From: Megamerina dolium
Taxonomy: Eukaryota; Arthropoda; Insecta; Diptera; Megamerinidae
Direction: 5' to 3'
Assembly (NCBI GenBank): GCA_963854835.1
Contig: OY978530.1
Location: 8,620,372 to 8,684,371 of the forward strand
Length of the DNA stretch: 64,000 nt
The notes under the pieces were generated by a model. The model was not told the DNA's origin, ran no database searches, and saw only the letters and a list, made by a program, of their open reading frames with translations. This document shows, piece by piece, positions 21,150-34,354 of this stretch. Within the stretch, counting starts at the first letter, position 1. Every line of letters begins with the position of its first letter. The translations under genes and the position numbers were made by a program.

Positions 21150-22595
21150 AGGAAGAAAAAATTATCATTATGAAATAATAATAATTTTTTCTTATAAGTA
21201 AGAAGTTAAAACTATTCTTATTTTGTAAAATTTAGCACAATTAAAAATGTATGATACTATTAGGAATAAAATACGAAGTATTATGCACATATATGGTTAC
21301 TGGTAATTCGGTGATTATGGTGCCGATGATGACGATGAGTTTCCTGCTAGTTGTTGTCTGCTTAGCTTTTTTTTAATGGTTTTGTTGCAGATTTTGTTGT
21401 TGAATTCTAGTAATGCAAACAGTAACTTCTCCTTTATCAAGGTTCGATTTTTGTTTCGGCAATTAGAGCGAGATTATTTACATTTAGTTGATCTTCTGGA
21501 TGTTTTGTCATGGAATCGTTATCTGGATTATTATTGTGGAAAGTTGGTTTGGTGTGCTAGTGGGTTGATGCTGGTGTCTAATGCGTCCAATGGTTTGATT
21601 CGACAGATTTTTTTTTTTGTATAGGAATGGTCTGAACAATAGCTTGCAAAGTGGGTTTTATGTGTACCGCACTGCTAAGCAATATTGTCGATGTGAAACT
21701 CTGTACTCCTGGTGTAAGTGTTCAATAATTGGAGCAATAATGAATATGTAATTTTGGTTCTATTGTTTATCATTTTCTTCTGATGTGGATCAAAATCCAT
21801 TGTCACTGATAAATACAGTAGCTGAAATATTTCATTCGGTTTTGGTTGCATAGCTGTTATTGTTGATGTCTCAATATTAGCTATTAGCTATTGTTGATAT
21901 CTCATAGCTATTATTGTCACGCTGTCTAGGTACGCCAAAGTTATTTGTTGTAAATTTTATTGTTTTGTAAGCTTTTTATGGGTACTCGCTGTACTGGGCC
22001 TGCTTTGCTTTCTGCTATGGGTTTATTTGTTCTTTACTGCCTCAGGATAGTTTTGTGTCATCCTTCTCTTGGTTGTTACTGTGGTTAAAGCTGTTAATGT
22101 TGCTGCGTTTGCATCTCCGCAATTTCACAGTATGAGTTGATTTTGGATTCTCGTGGATATACTGCTGCTCTCTTGTGTTTGTAGGGGAATTACCAGATTC
22201 TTTTTCAATAATAGATCACTTGCATTTGCTATATTTATTATAACTACTATTTCTACTATAACACTCATTTAGTTAGTTTTTCTTATAAGATATACATATA
22301 TTCTTAATTAATTAACTTCTTTTTTTTTGCAATATTCATTTATAATCTATACTTAATTTTTTAAAAGGTATTAAAAATGCATTGTTGTTTGGACAAAAAT
22401 ATAGGGACCACATTGCATTTTCTCTTCATAGTTGCAATGACCAACTTTTCGTACTTGTAGCTGGTACGATTTTCAATATTATCCGTTGAAAACGGAACGT
22501 GTTTTGTTACATATATTTCATCTTACTTTTACGTATATATATATTTGTTTTTTTTTTCGTGATATTTTGTTGTTGTTGTTTTGTTTTGTATTCAC
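21150..22595 (-). other. Noncoding 3' internal region of the Ty3/gypsy element
   Basis: Between the polypurine tract and the LINE fragment no integrase or envelope-type motif is readable on either strand. The minus strand has many CAA-rich stretches. The end of integrase appears to be lost here. Confidence 0.5.
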
Positions 22596-23246
22596 GTCAC
22601 TGCTGACAACTACGCTTTTGAAGTAGTAAGGGACTTTGTCTATCTTGGAACCAGCATTAACAGCAGTAATGACGTCAGCCTGGAGATCATGCGTAGGATA
22701 ACTCTTGCTAACAGGTGTTACTTTGGGCTGAGTAAGCAATTGAGAAGTCGAGCCCTCTCTCGAAGAACGAAAACTACACTCTACAAGTCTCTCATCATGC
22801 CTGTCCTAACATATGGCGCTGAAGCCTGGACAATTTCCACCTCGGATGAGCGAATGCTTGGAGTTTTCGAGAGAATAGTCCTACGCAAGATCTTTGGACC
22901 TATTTGCGTTGGTGGCGAGTACCGAATAAGGTACAACCCTGAGCTGTACGAGCTGTATGCAGATATTGACATAGTAAAGCGCATCAAAATCCAGCGGCTG
23001 CGCTGGCTAGGTCATGTTGAGCGAATGGAAGAACACGCTCCAGCTAAGAAGGTGTATATATTCGGAACCCGCTGGAGGACGACGCAGAAGAGGAAGACCA
23101 AACCTCCGGTGGAAAGACCAAGTACTGGAGAACCTGACGGCGCTTGCAATTTCTAACTGGCTCCAGCTAGCGAAGAACAGAGATGGCTGGCGAAGCATGT
23201 TATTTTCGGCCTAAATCGATATTCGGTTGTTATGGCCACATAAGTA
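22596..23246 (+). mobile_element. RTE-like LINE fragment c (3' end)
   Basis: A 5'-truncated copy starts at CACGTCACTG and ends ...GGCCACATAAGTAAGTAAGTAAG. It encodes the C-terminal domain (FVYLGTSINSSNDVSLE, LTYGAEAWTIS, RLRWLGHVERMEEHAP) with one frame change near 23055. It lies inside the integrase end of the surrounding minus-strand Ty3/gypsy element. Confidence 0.88.
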
Positions 23247-23254
23247 AGTAAGTA

Positions 23255-26180
23255 AGATCTTTGTCGGCATATCGATATTAAAACCAAATATGATACTGAA
23301 TGGTGTACGTTTCGTCGAAGTATGTATGGTGTTATTGTGTACGTGCATCGCTGATGCTAACCATTGGTCCCAATTTGACCCATCTTCTTTAACAAAACTC
23401 CTAAGATATTCTGCTAAAGGTCTGTGGCTCCTTTCTAAAGAACCATTTGCTTGTGGATGGTACGGTGTTATATGTATCTTGCATGTATCGAAAACAGTTT
23501 CGAAGTGAAATTTCTACCATTATCAGTCATTAAAATTTTTGGCATGTTATATCGCGCAATAACTTCGTTGTAAAACGCTTTTGCTACCGTGCTAGCTTCA
23601 GCATCTGGTATAGCTACACAAATAAAAAATTTGGAAAAATCATCTTGAAATGTAAGTATGTATTTGTTTCCAGATGTCGTCTCTGGAAGAATTCCTACCA
23701 TGTCCATATATACCTTTTCAAATGGCTTAGATGGTATCAGTTAATATCATTGGCATTTTCGTGAGCCTTGAGCTCTTGTTAGTTTGACATTTTTTACAGT
23801 TTTTAACATATTCTTTAATCTAGCTTCGCATACCTTTCCACCTGTACTGTCTTCTAATCCTGAAATAAGTTTTCAAAGCACCCTGATGCCCTCCTAAAGG
23901 TGAATCATGGAAGTTGCGAAGTATTGTCGATATATCCTTCTCATCAGTGAGAAGTTCCGCATTCTTGTTCTCCTGACTTTCTGCATTTTTATCTAGTTCT
24001 AATTCGTCATCAGAGCTTTCATCAGGCTCTTCTTGGCTTTCGGTTTCGTCGACTTTATTCCTCGCCATAGAACGAGTCACAACCATTGTTGACTCCTGAT
24101 TCGGTTGTGGAACTCTGCTGAGCGCATCCGCGTTCAAATGCCTTTTGCCTGGTTTATAAATTATTTCAAAATCAAATTCAGATAGTTTATGTCTGAAACG
24201 TGCCAAGCGAGATGTTTGGTCTTTCAGATTGGCAATTCCACGTAAGGGCTGATGGTCAGTGTAGACTTTGAATAGTCTACCGAGTAGATAAGCTCGATAA
24301 TTCATCACAGTCCACACGATAGCCAAGAATTCCTTTTCAATGGTGGAATATATTTTCTCAGTATCACTGAGTGCTCTGCTCGCAAAGGGTATTGGTCGAT
24401 CTTTTCCAATTTCACCTTGCGATAGGACCGCACCCATTGCACTTCATTGCTGGCATATGTTGTCAGCACGAAAAGTTCGGAAAAATCTGGATAAGCTAAA
24501 ATTGGTGGAGAGCAAATTGCCTCCTTCAACTTTTCAAAAGCTTTCTGACATTTATCGGTCCATTCAAATTTTGCATCTTTTCTTAGTAATTTATTAATTG
24601 GTAGCGCTATGCTTGCCATATTTTCAACAAACTTTCTATAATAGCTTACTAAACCTAAGAATGCCTGAACATCTTTCCTATTTCTTGGAACAGGAATATT
24701 TTTGACACATTCTACCTTACTGGGATCTGGCAATGCCCCTTCCTCAGTGCACTTATGGCCTAGGTAAATTATCTCTTTTCGTAGAAACTGGCACTTTTCT
24801 GTATTTACCTTCAAGTTATGTTTACGTAAAAGTCCAAATACTCTTCGTAAACGCGACTCATGTTGTGCCAAGTTTCGACCATAGACGACGATGTCATCCA
24901 AGTAGACAAAACACTCTATACCTTGAAGTCCTGTTAGTACATGGTTCGTTAGTCTTTGGAAGGTGGCAGGGGCTCCTGTTAAGACGAAAGGCATTCTGTT
25001 AAATTCATAGTGCCCAACACCTGTACTAAACGCTGTTTTTTCTCTGTCTGATTCTTTCAATAACACTTGATGATGCCCACTGGCCAAATCAAGTGTAGTG
25101 AAATATCTACAATGACCTAACTGGTCTAATATTTCATCGATGCGTGGAATGGGAAAAATTTGTTTAATAGTGGCGTCATTTAATTTCCTGAAATCTACTA
25201 CTACCCTCCATTTTCTTTTACCATCTTCTCCCGCATTCTTTGACACCAAAATTATGGGAGAATTCCAGGGCGATGAGCTGGGAATAACTACGTCGTCTTC
25301 AAACATTTTGTTTACTTGCTGTACTGTCTTTGGTTGATTGGCGCCTGGTCTGGTTTTATTGGTATTGTGTGTTTTATACCCGTGGTGTGAGACAGTTTGT
25401 CGCCTTCCAAAAAAAAAAAATCGTGGAATGACTTAAGTATTCCATCTATGGAACTCTTTTCCTCAATGTTTAAGTTTTCGTCTAGTTTAATTTTTTCTAA
25501 TATTTTGGTAACCCTTTTTTGGCTATTAGTTCCCTTGACGTTATTTATTTTATGGGCTATGTCGTATTCTTCGTGTTCTGAATGATTAAATTTAATTATA
25601 TTAATTTTAAGCTTATTATTTACAATATATGAATCTATATTCGTATTGAGAATTGGGACAAAAACTGTGTTGCCCGTCACACTGCCCAATGTCTCCCCTA
25701 AATATATTCCAGGAGATACTTCCTGTTTCTCTACTATAATTGTTTCTAAATTCGTATTTACTTTAATAGGGACTACCTTCATAGTTCTCCCAGGTACTAC
25801 AACCTCACTGGTGTGTAGTTTTCTATTACCCTCGTACAACGGTTTGAGAGGTAAAGTCATCAAATGCTGTTTTCGTTCACCGAAGAAAATCAGCTTCTTT
25901 TTCATAGTATTTATAAACGATCGGTTCCATAAATTGTCTCTACCTAGGATAACATCAGCATGTAATCCCTCTCTCTTCAGAGATTAAGTGTAGTTCTAAA
26001 ATCAAATCTTTCGTTCTCTCATGTTGGACTGCTACTGACCCTAATGTGGTGACAAATCCTCCGAATGCACCACTAAGATTTTTCCTTAAATGTCGCTTCT
26101 TGCTAACAGATTCATTAATTACTGATGACTTTATTAAACTGGTATCTGCCCCAGAGTCTACAATAAAATGAGTTTTCCAT
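23255..26180 (-). pseudogene. Ty3/gypsy pol: protease, RT, RNase H, integrase (broken)
   Basis: Minus strand, in order: a protease with DSGADTSLIKSS near 26165-26130; a spacer (25905-25312); RT (25306 to about 24440) with WRVVVDFRKLND, TLDLASGHHQV and the catalytic FVYLDDIVVYG; RNase H (24437-24100) with [22 protein letters not shown] and LNADALSRV; integrase with a zinc domain near 23900-23780, then MDMVG and TDNGRNFTSKLF near 23520, and PYHPQANGSLERSH near 23450. Frame changes occur near 26170, 25310, 24440, 23820 and 23500. The order RT-RNase H-integrase is that of Ty3/gypsy, not Ty1/copia. The integrase C-terminus is missing. Confidence 0.88.
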
Positions 26181-26394
26181 TTTTTGCTTCCTCACACGGA
26201 AACTCAATGAACACCTCATCTACATCAGAGACTCCCAAACAGTAGCCATGTTTGTTATTACTGGATTTAAAAGATGGTTCAACAATCCCCCTGGACGCTT
26301 GACTACCAACTTCCGTCATCTTGCTATCTAACTTGGAGGGTGTGTCAACAATCTCTAAGGATGCATAGTTATGCACCTTTCATTTCAACTGGCC

Positions 26395-27935
26395 TACTTT
26401 TAGCAAAATTTTGGGGTTCCCGGTTTATTGGCCGTACCTGGGCCCCCCGTAGTTTCCCTCGGTTTTTTCCAATTCTTTGTGTTTATAACAGTCAGCGATC
26501 CTGTGTCCCGGCTTCTTACAGAAAAAACATTTGGCCTCCGGATTTCCGCGATTAGGGACTTTGCTTTCTTGTCCTCCCTTAGTAGGTGCAGGTGTTTGAT
26601 TGCCTATTCCTTGTGACCTGTTGTTGCTAAAAGGTGTGCATGACAAATTGAACTCATGTCCGTATTTTTTACACTTTATGCAATAGGGCATATTTTTTCT
26701 CTTAAAATAGTCATCTCTACTATGCCCCTTTTTGTCGCAGAAGGGGCAGGTAGGAACTTTACTTTGGCTATTTTGGGGGTTTTACGTTATTATGTTGGTA
26801 TTTGTTCACTCCGAGTGGCATCTTGCCATTTCTGTTCTGGTGAAATGCCACTGTATTTCTGGCCTCAGTCTGGTGAACGTCGTTTGAATATAGTGTTCCC
26901 ATATTAAACTGATTGAATCGTTGTCCTCTTTCGAGCAGAATACCCGTATTTACGGCCTCCTCTGCTAATTCTTCCAACATGCCCGTCTTACCTAGCATAG
27001 GAGTTTTTAACAATGGATCTTGAAGGCCTGATATAAAAGATGTCCTCGCATACCCCTCTAGCTCTTTTAACAACGCTTGGTCTCCGACCCCACCATATCT
27101 ATTCTTAATACATTGTATCGCAGTGGATTTTAAATCACCTAATCTCCTTGCAAAAACACGTATATCTTCCTGAGGTAGTTGGCGTGCGACTTGTATTTGG
27201 TGCGTGAGCGGTTCCAGGCGAACGGTCTTCAAATATGTGTTTCGCAGAAGTGTATACAATTCTTCTATATTAGCGAATTTCTTACTTAGCGCCAAGTTGT
27301 AAGCATCACCATATAGTCGCTGTTTTATACAAGCTACGAAATCTTCCAACTCGACGGGTTTTATGGCTTTTCTTGCTAATTCGCACCCAGAAATGAACTG
27401 GTGTACTTCGGTCCTCAAATCTTTAGACTCCGCTCCGGTGAGTACTGGGACTAGTCTACTGACGGTCTGTGCAATTTCGTCAATACGCATTTTTAGCCTT
27501 ACTTCAGGTTGTACTTCTAGTTGTGTTTTTCGTACTGGTATACGGCGACGAAGAGGTGTCTCCTGTGCTATGCACCGTTCTCTTTCAAGATTCCTCTCTT
27601 TTGCCTGGAGTGCACTTAGCTGCTCAGAGTCAACCGAGGTTCTGAGCCTTTTCTCTATAAATTCTTCTGAAATGCCCTTTTCTTTTAGTAAATCTTCTAA
27701 TCCCTTATTTCTATTAAGAGTCTTAGTAATCTCTACTCCTAGCTGTTCCGCGTCGGATCCCTTTTGTCCTTTGTTTTAAGGTTGCTTCAGCCTGGCTTTT
27801 TAATAGTTCTTTTAGCTCGGTTAACGTGGCGTCTAATTCCTGAATTGGAGTTAGTACCTTTCCGTGATGCACCTTTGATTTTATGAGCTGGAATTGCTCG
27901 TATGTGCTGTGTTGCTTAATCAAGCTCCACACGAA
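26395..27935 (-). pseudogene. Ty3/gypsy gag with three zinc knuckles (broken)
   Basis: A 240-residue open frame (27490-26768) covers the capsid part, including LYTLLRNTYLKTVRLEPLTHQIQ and LGDLKSTAIQCIKNRYGG. It is followed after a frame change by zinc knuckles: CPFCDKKGHSRDD (last Cys lost), CIKCKKYGHEFNLSC and CFFCKKPGHRIADC (26780-26500). The N-terminal part lies at 27932-27723 in another frame. Gag packages the element RNA in virus-like particles. The stops between segments make it nonfunctional as it stands. Confidence 0.85.
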
Positions 27936-28096
27936 GTCGATTTACTCGGTTATTGCCAAGTCTAGCTCTGTTGCTAATGATTCGTAAGATTTCTTGTCCA
28001 TTAGACCACAAAAGGCAAACACACACTAGAATCAGGTCCTGTATTGCGTTAAACGTTCAACGTAAAACACCTTGTATATACAAGATATTTCGCAGT

Positions 28097-28114
28097 ATCC
28101 TACCGGCTGCGCCA
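28097..28114 (-). other. Primer-binding site, serine tRNA
   Basis: The plus strand reads ATCCTACCGGCTGCGCCA, which is the 3' end of fly serine tRNA including CCA (from memory of that tRNA). It lies 3 bp inside the LTR edge at 28118, where minus-strand cDNA synthesis would start. Confidence 0.85.
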
Positions 28115-28117
28115 AAA

Positions 28118-28627
28118 TGTTGTGTACTATTTTCCAACAACACTTAATAAGTCCCTAGCTCACAAGATTGACACTTAGACCTAAGCTCCTAAATATCCCT
28201 CGAGTTTAACTCACTCGTTGACTGAAATAAAATAATTATATTTTATTAAGGATACTTGTGGTTTTTACTTTATTGCTGGTGTTTTATATTTTTCACTTTT
28301 ACACTTTTATACTGGAGGGCCTCGTAAGGATCGCAGTATTTACACTTTTACTTAAAGCTAACACTTCGGTGTAAGACTCACAACTGAACAGCCACTGTCT
28401 TCAGTAAGCTGCCCGCTTATATGCCATTTTTCTAACACTAGCCACATATCAATCTTCCCACATACCAACATATAACACATAATAATATATTCACACCACT
28501 TGTGTGTATGTATGTATGTGTTTATGTACCTGATCGATGCACTCTCCGTGTGTGTATATTCTACATGAGAAAGCAACAATTCTCACATATGAGTTGACCG
28601 CGTGATTTTAGTTGTCATGTATGCTTA
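28118..28627 (-). repeat. 5' LTR, truncated (about 510 of 785 bp)
   Basis: It matches 18697-19245 with one 58-bp unit instead of two. Similarity stops near 28627, where Jockey-type LINE sequence begins, so the outer ~330 bp were lost by deletion or rearrangement and no target duplication can be checked. Confidence 0.88.
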
Positions 28628-29000
28628 CGCCAAACACACTCACTGGGACTCCCGCTTAATAACTCCAAAAGGCAGAAGACTATGTTCAATCATCACTAAC
28701 CACGGATACGATGTTATTTCAAATGGTCAACCGACATATTGGCCGACGGACAAGAGGAAAATACCCGATCTCATAGACTTTGGAGTCGCCAAAGGTTCGC
28801 AGATGGAAAATATCTCCACAGAATGTAATTATGATCTATCATCTGAACACTCACCCACGGTAATATCTATAAAATCACCAAACCCCCAAGGCAATTCCGT
28901 TAGAAAGAAAATAGACTGGTTAAAATTCAAGAAATATATATATTCCCATCTTCCTCTAAGTACTGTATTAAGAAATGGATACGATGTAGACTTAGCTGCT
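28626..29000 (+). pseudogene. Jockey-type LINE endonuclease fragment
   Basis: The translation reads KHTHWDSRLITPKGRRL, then ISNGQPTYWPTDKRKIPDLIDFGVAKG and SSEHSPTVISI. These are the middle and last conserved blocks of a Jockey-clade APE endonuclease, including the SEHSP motif close to its catalytic His. Neither the start nor the RT is attached. Confidence 0.8.
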
Positions 29001-29190
29001 CAGAGTCAACCGATGTTCTGAGCCTTTTCTATATAAATTTTTCTGAAATGCCATTTTCTTAGTAAATCTTCTAATTCCTTATTTCTATTAAGAGTCTTAG
29101 TAATCTCTACTTCTAGCTGTTCCGCGTCGGATCCCTGTTTTGCGATCTGAGTTCGCAAAGCCCTAATTTGTACCTCTGCTGCCTCACTTT
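28985..29190 (-). mobile_element. Second gag fragment of the 18.7-28.6 kb family
   Basis: This repeats most of 27616-27765 at the DNA level (GCTGCTCAGAGTCAACCGA... to TTCCGCGTCGGATCCC), with small differences, so it comes from another copy of that retrotransposon. Confidence 0.8.
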
Positions 29191-29455
29191 TACACTATTT
29201 GCCATTATTAACAGAGAAGGCTGTTTTCTCTATGTGCTTTTCGTTCATTAAAATTTGATGAAATCCTGATTCCAAATCGATTGGCGAAAAATATTTTGAT
29301 CCTCCCAAATTTGAAAGAATTACGTTACTACCTTAGTACACTACTTAATACAGAAATGCCGGAAATTTCTTTAGCTGACGTCTCGAGTAATATATATCCA
29401 CATCTTTACTTTCATTTAGATTGCAAGCAGAGTCCTCCACTTCCGTTTAAAAAAA
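29191..29455 (-). pseudogene. Ty3/gypsy RT fragment
   Basis: On the minus strand, near 29310-29215, the translation reads GGSKYFSPIDLESGFHQILM and then EKTAFSVNNG, the RT block that precedes the YXDD box. It is from a different Ty3/gypsy family than the neighbouring gag piece. Confidence 0.7.
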
Positions 29456-29459
29456 TTTC

Positions 29460-30305
<846 letters not shown>

Positions 30306-30371
<66 letters not shown>
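30306..30371. repeat. (TA)n microsatellite, right of SINE S2
   Basis: About 33 TA units directly at the 5' edge of SINE S2. With the array on the other side, it suggests insertion into one older TA array. Confidence 0.95.
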
Positions 30372-30374
<3 letters not shown>

Positions 30375-30482
30375 CGATGACTGCTCGATGAGCACGTGAA
30401 CACGCTCTTGCAGTTACTGTAGTCGTGGGAATTAGCGAGGTAGTTTGTGCACAGTTTATGGTTTATCACTTCACTGTATCGT

Positions 30483-31400
30483 TCATCGACAATGACGAAC
30501 TGGGTGGGTCTTTCGACACAGTGGACAATCAGGAGCCGTAACGCTGGCGTGATATGTGTCTTCTTTTGGTGGATTCACCGGAGAACGATTTAGGATTTGG
30601 GAATGGTGAATCTGATAGTTTGCCGATTTTGGGCTTGGCTGGATTGCCGAGTACAATTTCGAATATCTTGTACCGCTTCCAGAGTCTGGCATCGACCTGT
30701 AAGGAAGGCGTCAAACTTATTGCAATTAGGTATTTGACGCTTATCCGTTAAGGAATGCTTAACACAGGGTGGTATAGAAGAGTTTTGTGGACCATAAATT
30801 TATGAAAATGGCGTATCGATCTGTTGAAGCTGCAAATTTATAATGCAGTCGTTTATTGTTCACTGCAAGTGCTTTAAATGGGGACCGGTTTGTGTTGATA
30901 AGTATGCATTTATTATCTTATCGCTTTTCTAAATTTTGACATGCTATTTAGAAGCCAGCATTAGTCAACGGAGTTGACTTAATGATACTGTGTGCTTCGT
31001 CACGGCTTTTTTGTAATAAATGATACAATTTCTCAACAGGGGATAATCGGGGATTGTTTCGATATAGGGCGGTGAACATGTCTCGAAAACTTGGCCACGA
31101 AACATAATCTGCAGAAAAACATGGGGTGTCACATGGAGGAAGTCGTACAGCGGGAATCGAACATTTGTGAAAAGGGCTCTCAGGAGGAAGAATTGAAGTT
31201 ACGGGATTAGCCTCCTCACTGTCAAGCTCGTGAAGATGAGCGTTGATTGCAGAAAGGTATTGGACATAAGCGGCTTTCCACTCTCTATACGTCTCCTTGA
31301 TTTGTTTAAACACATCACCAACATCGTCTCTTCCGAATTAAAAATATGTATCTCATTCCATAGTGCTTGAAGCTCTTTCTTCTATAATTCCAACAAAAAA
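30483..31400 (-). pseudogene. BEL/Pao retrotransposon gag (broken)
   Basis: The best part (31313-30948) reads FKQIKETYREWKAAYVQYLS, then RLPPCDTPCFSADYVSWPSF and NPRLSPVEKLYHLLQKS. This is the 'LPP-x-F-x-G-D-W-x-F' capsid block common to BEL/Pao gag (DUF1759-type). A separate frame at 30692-30483 carries a CPLCRKTHPVRHC zinc knuckle, as in the C-terminal part of such gags. Between them the frames are interrupted. No pol sequence is joined to it here. Confidence 0.8.
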
Positions 31401-32420
31401 AAAGTCAGTTGTGCATATCCGCCTGGAAATTTTACTCAAAATCGATGATTTCCTCTGCGGTGCCTTGAATAGCTTCACAGCTGACATTTTTTTAAGTAAT
31501 TCGTAGGATTACTAAAAATGTGACGTAAATATTGAGAGATATATATGGATATATATATGCAAAGGTATATGATATGATTGTACTTGCGCAAGAGCTGAGT
31601 TATGGAAGTGTCTAGACTTCAAGCAATTTGTAGAAATACAATGTAAATAAAAAAAATGCAGAAAAAGAATTTGAAAATTCAAATTTGAGTAATTCGTAGA
31701 ATTACAGCTCGAAATAAAGTGTAGAAGCAATCGGAAAATTGCTTTGAGAGAAATTAAAATTTTCGAAATGAATTGAGAATTGCAACAAAATGTAGAACAA
31801 ACAAAAAAAAATTGTGGGTTTGGTCGATAATGGGAATGGGAAAGTGATTTCGAGTGCGCGAAAAAAATACCTCTCGACCAGATGACCGACTACTACCTTA
31901 TGAATTGTGATACCTATGTATGAGAGTGAGATCAGCTATGAAGAGTGCTAGAAAGGCGGAGTCAATATAGTAAGAGAGTATACTTAGTATAGATAAATGG
32001 AATTGAGAAGTGTTTCGTGATTGTATGTGTGCAATAATGCAACACACTCTCGCATGTAAATGTAACTAGATTGAGTTTTACAAGAGAAATTGAAATTGTA
32101 GATGTGCCGCATGCAAAACAATTCTACCCAAGTATTGGTATATATTTTTTCTTCTTCTATTTATTACACAGAACGTTGTACTGTGCTAATTGCCGAATTT
32201 AAGAGAGATGACCAATACGTATAAATATGTATTAAATTAAGTACAGTGTTCAAATGTAGAGTTCTTTTAATTGGTACACGGTCCAAGAGAAATAGAAAAA
32301 TTCAGAGTTATGTATATATTTTTACGAGAACAAAGAAAAGTTGAGTGCATAAAATTGTTTTCGTTACTCTTCTTTGGTGGAACACCAGTAACTAAAGCAA
32401 TATCATGTAAGTATGTATGT
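31401..32420. other. AT-rich stretch, probably 5' region of the BEL/Pao relic
   Basis: It lies upstream (minus strand) of the BEL/Pao gag and may contain its leader and LTR, but no repeat pair or primer site could be identified. No coding motif is present. Confidence 0.35.
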
Positions 32421-33475
32421 ATACATGCTATTAGTCGACTTTAAGAAGGCTTTCGACAAAATCAAACGAGACGCAATCTAGCTGTCATTAAGTAGAAAAG
32501 GAATCTCCACCAAGTTAATCCGCCTCGGCAGAGCACTTTACGAAAATTCCGAACTGTTTGTGCTTCACAACAGTAACATCAGCAACCTATTCTCCAGCAA
32601 TGCGGGCGTAAGCCAAGGTTGCCCCCTGTCGCCTCTTCTCTTCGTCATCGTTCTGGACGACGTCATGAGCCAACTTAAATTACACAGGAGAGGCATCGTA
32701 TGGAATTTTAGCAGGCACCTGAGGGATTTGGACTTCGCCGATGACATCTGCTTCCTCTCACACAAGCTTATCCACATGCAAGCGAAGACGGACAGCTTAG
32801 TCGTGCTGGCACGTACTGTCGGACTGGAGGTCAACATCGCAAAAACCAAGGCCATGAAAGTTCATTACAAAAACGCAAGTCATATAATGGTCGACGGATG
32901 CCCGGTGGCAGACGCGAAGCTAATGAAGATATAAACTGCAGGTTAAACAAAGCAAAGGTGGCGTTCGGGTGACTATATGCAGTGTGGGCGAGCTCGCGAA
33001 TCTCCAGGCGCACAAAACTGCGAATATTCAGCTTATGTGTGATGTCAGTATTGTTGTACGGAAGTGAAACATGGTTGATCTCTAACACCATCACACAAAA
33101 ACTACAAATTTTCGTCAACAGATGCCTCCGCATCATCTATATAATATTCTGGCCAAACACCAACAGCAACGACGCGCTGTGGAGACTAACGAATGAAGAG
33201 CCCGTCCTGTGGCAAATCAAAAATAGAAAGTGGCGATTGATAGGCCAAACGCTAAGAAAACCTTCACACAGCATTACAAGAATGGCACTAGACTGGAACC
33301 GGCAAGAGAGCAGAGGTCGCGGTCGGCCAAAAAATACTTGGAGTAGGTCGATATTGCGCGAGCTGGGACAACATGGGACGGTTCAAAAATAACAGCACCA
33401 AACCGTGTACGATGGAAGAGTCTTGTTGAGGCTCTATGCTCCCGAGAGGAGTGAACAAGGAAAAAAATGTATGTA
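32421..33475 (+). pseudogene. LINE reverse transcriptase, unassigned clade
   Basis: The frame starts in the RT palm (LLVDFKKAFDKIKRD), with a stop soon after. It continues at 32560 with SNAGVSQGCPLSPLLFVIVLDDVM and the catalytic LDFADDICFLS box, up to 32934. A small deletion and frame change follow. The C-terminal part (32982-33392) reads SSRISRRTKLRIF, VLLYGSETWLIS and RGRGRPKNTWSR. No endonuclease is attached. It differs clearly from the RTE-like family elsewhere in the window. Confidence 0.8.
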
Positions 33476-33589
33476 CGTACGTACAAGTTAAATCAGAATT
33501 ATAAATAAAAATGTAAAAACTCCACGCTACAAATGAAATGCGTAATCAATAAATAAGTAATGCAATCTAAGCATTTTATTATAACTATG

Positions 33590-33802
33590 TACATAAGAAA
33601 AAAAGCTTCTTAAAGAACTCTGTGACAAAGCTCAGAAAAAGTGATGTCACAAGTGTTCTGCCGTTCGGAACCGGCTAAAATAAGTAGGTCCCTTCTAATA
33701 CTGTCCAAATTTAAGACGCACAACAGTAATGGAAGAGAAGCAAGGCCAATGAGACCGGGCTTTAAGTGCCACATATTTATTTATTTTTTTTACATAAGAA
33801 AA
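33590..33802 (+). mobile_element. tRNA-derived SINE, copy S3 (5'-truncated) with 12-bp target duplication
   Basis: The SINE body and tail occupy 33602-33790; the tRNA-like head is missing. TACATAAGAAAA flanks it exactly at 33590-33601 and 33791-33802. A clean duplication around a 5'-truncated copy is the mark of target-primed reverse transcription. Confidence 0.9.
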
Positions 33803-34300
33803 CATAAACATAGGAAAAGCACCCATGATTACTGCAAGATGAAAAAATATGCTAAGCAAAGCTATAGCACAAGAATATAAATAAATGTAGTAATGTAACA
33901 TGTAAGTCAGTCTAAGTGTTCCTGCTCACTAGCAAAAAAACCCGTTTTAAGAAAACCGGAAATATAAAGTACGGTTCGGTCGTGAGTATGAAAATCAAAT
34001 CAAATAAGTATCCTAAAGAATTAGAAGAAAAGCAAAACCAAACACAAAACAAAAGTAATATCCTGATTATATAGAAGAAAAGTGAAACACCGAAAGAGAA
34101 AAACATCTCGGAGCAGCATAGGAAAAATCTGAAGCGAAACAAAACTAATTAAAAAAAAAAGTAATGAATAGCATACAGAATTTATTGTAAGTTAAAGTTA
34201 AATGATTATAATTATACATATCGGTACATATCGGTAAAATGAAATGACATTGTAAAAATTAGCAAAGATTGATTATTAGATTAAGTATTTCAAATTAATT
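33803..34300. other. AT-rich stretch, nothing recognised
   Basis: No motif was seen. The right part may be 5' leader of the Jockey-type LINE that follows. Confidence 0.4.
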
Positions 34301-34354
34301 TTATTAAAAATTTTAGTTAAAAATCTTCACCACTCGTGTGATCAAGAATCAATT

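Larger units (their letters stand above)
18697..28627 (-). mobile_element. Ty3/gypsy LTR retrotransposon with two LTRs
   Basis: Read on the minus strand: 5' LTR (28627-28118, its outer part missing), a serine-tRNA primer site (28114-28097), gag, protease, RT, RNase H, integrase, a noncoding 3' region, a polypurine tract (21149-21135) and a 3' LTR (21134-18697). A Tc1-like element sits in the 3' LTR and an RTE-like LINE fragment (22596-23246) interrupts the end of integrase. Frameshifts occur in gag, protease and RT. A degenerate relative lies at 51299-55150 on the other strand. The family was not identified further. Confidence 0.88.
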
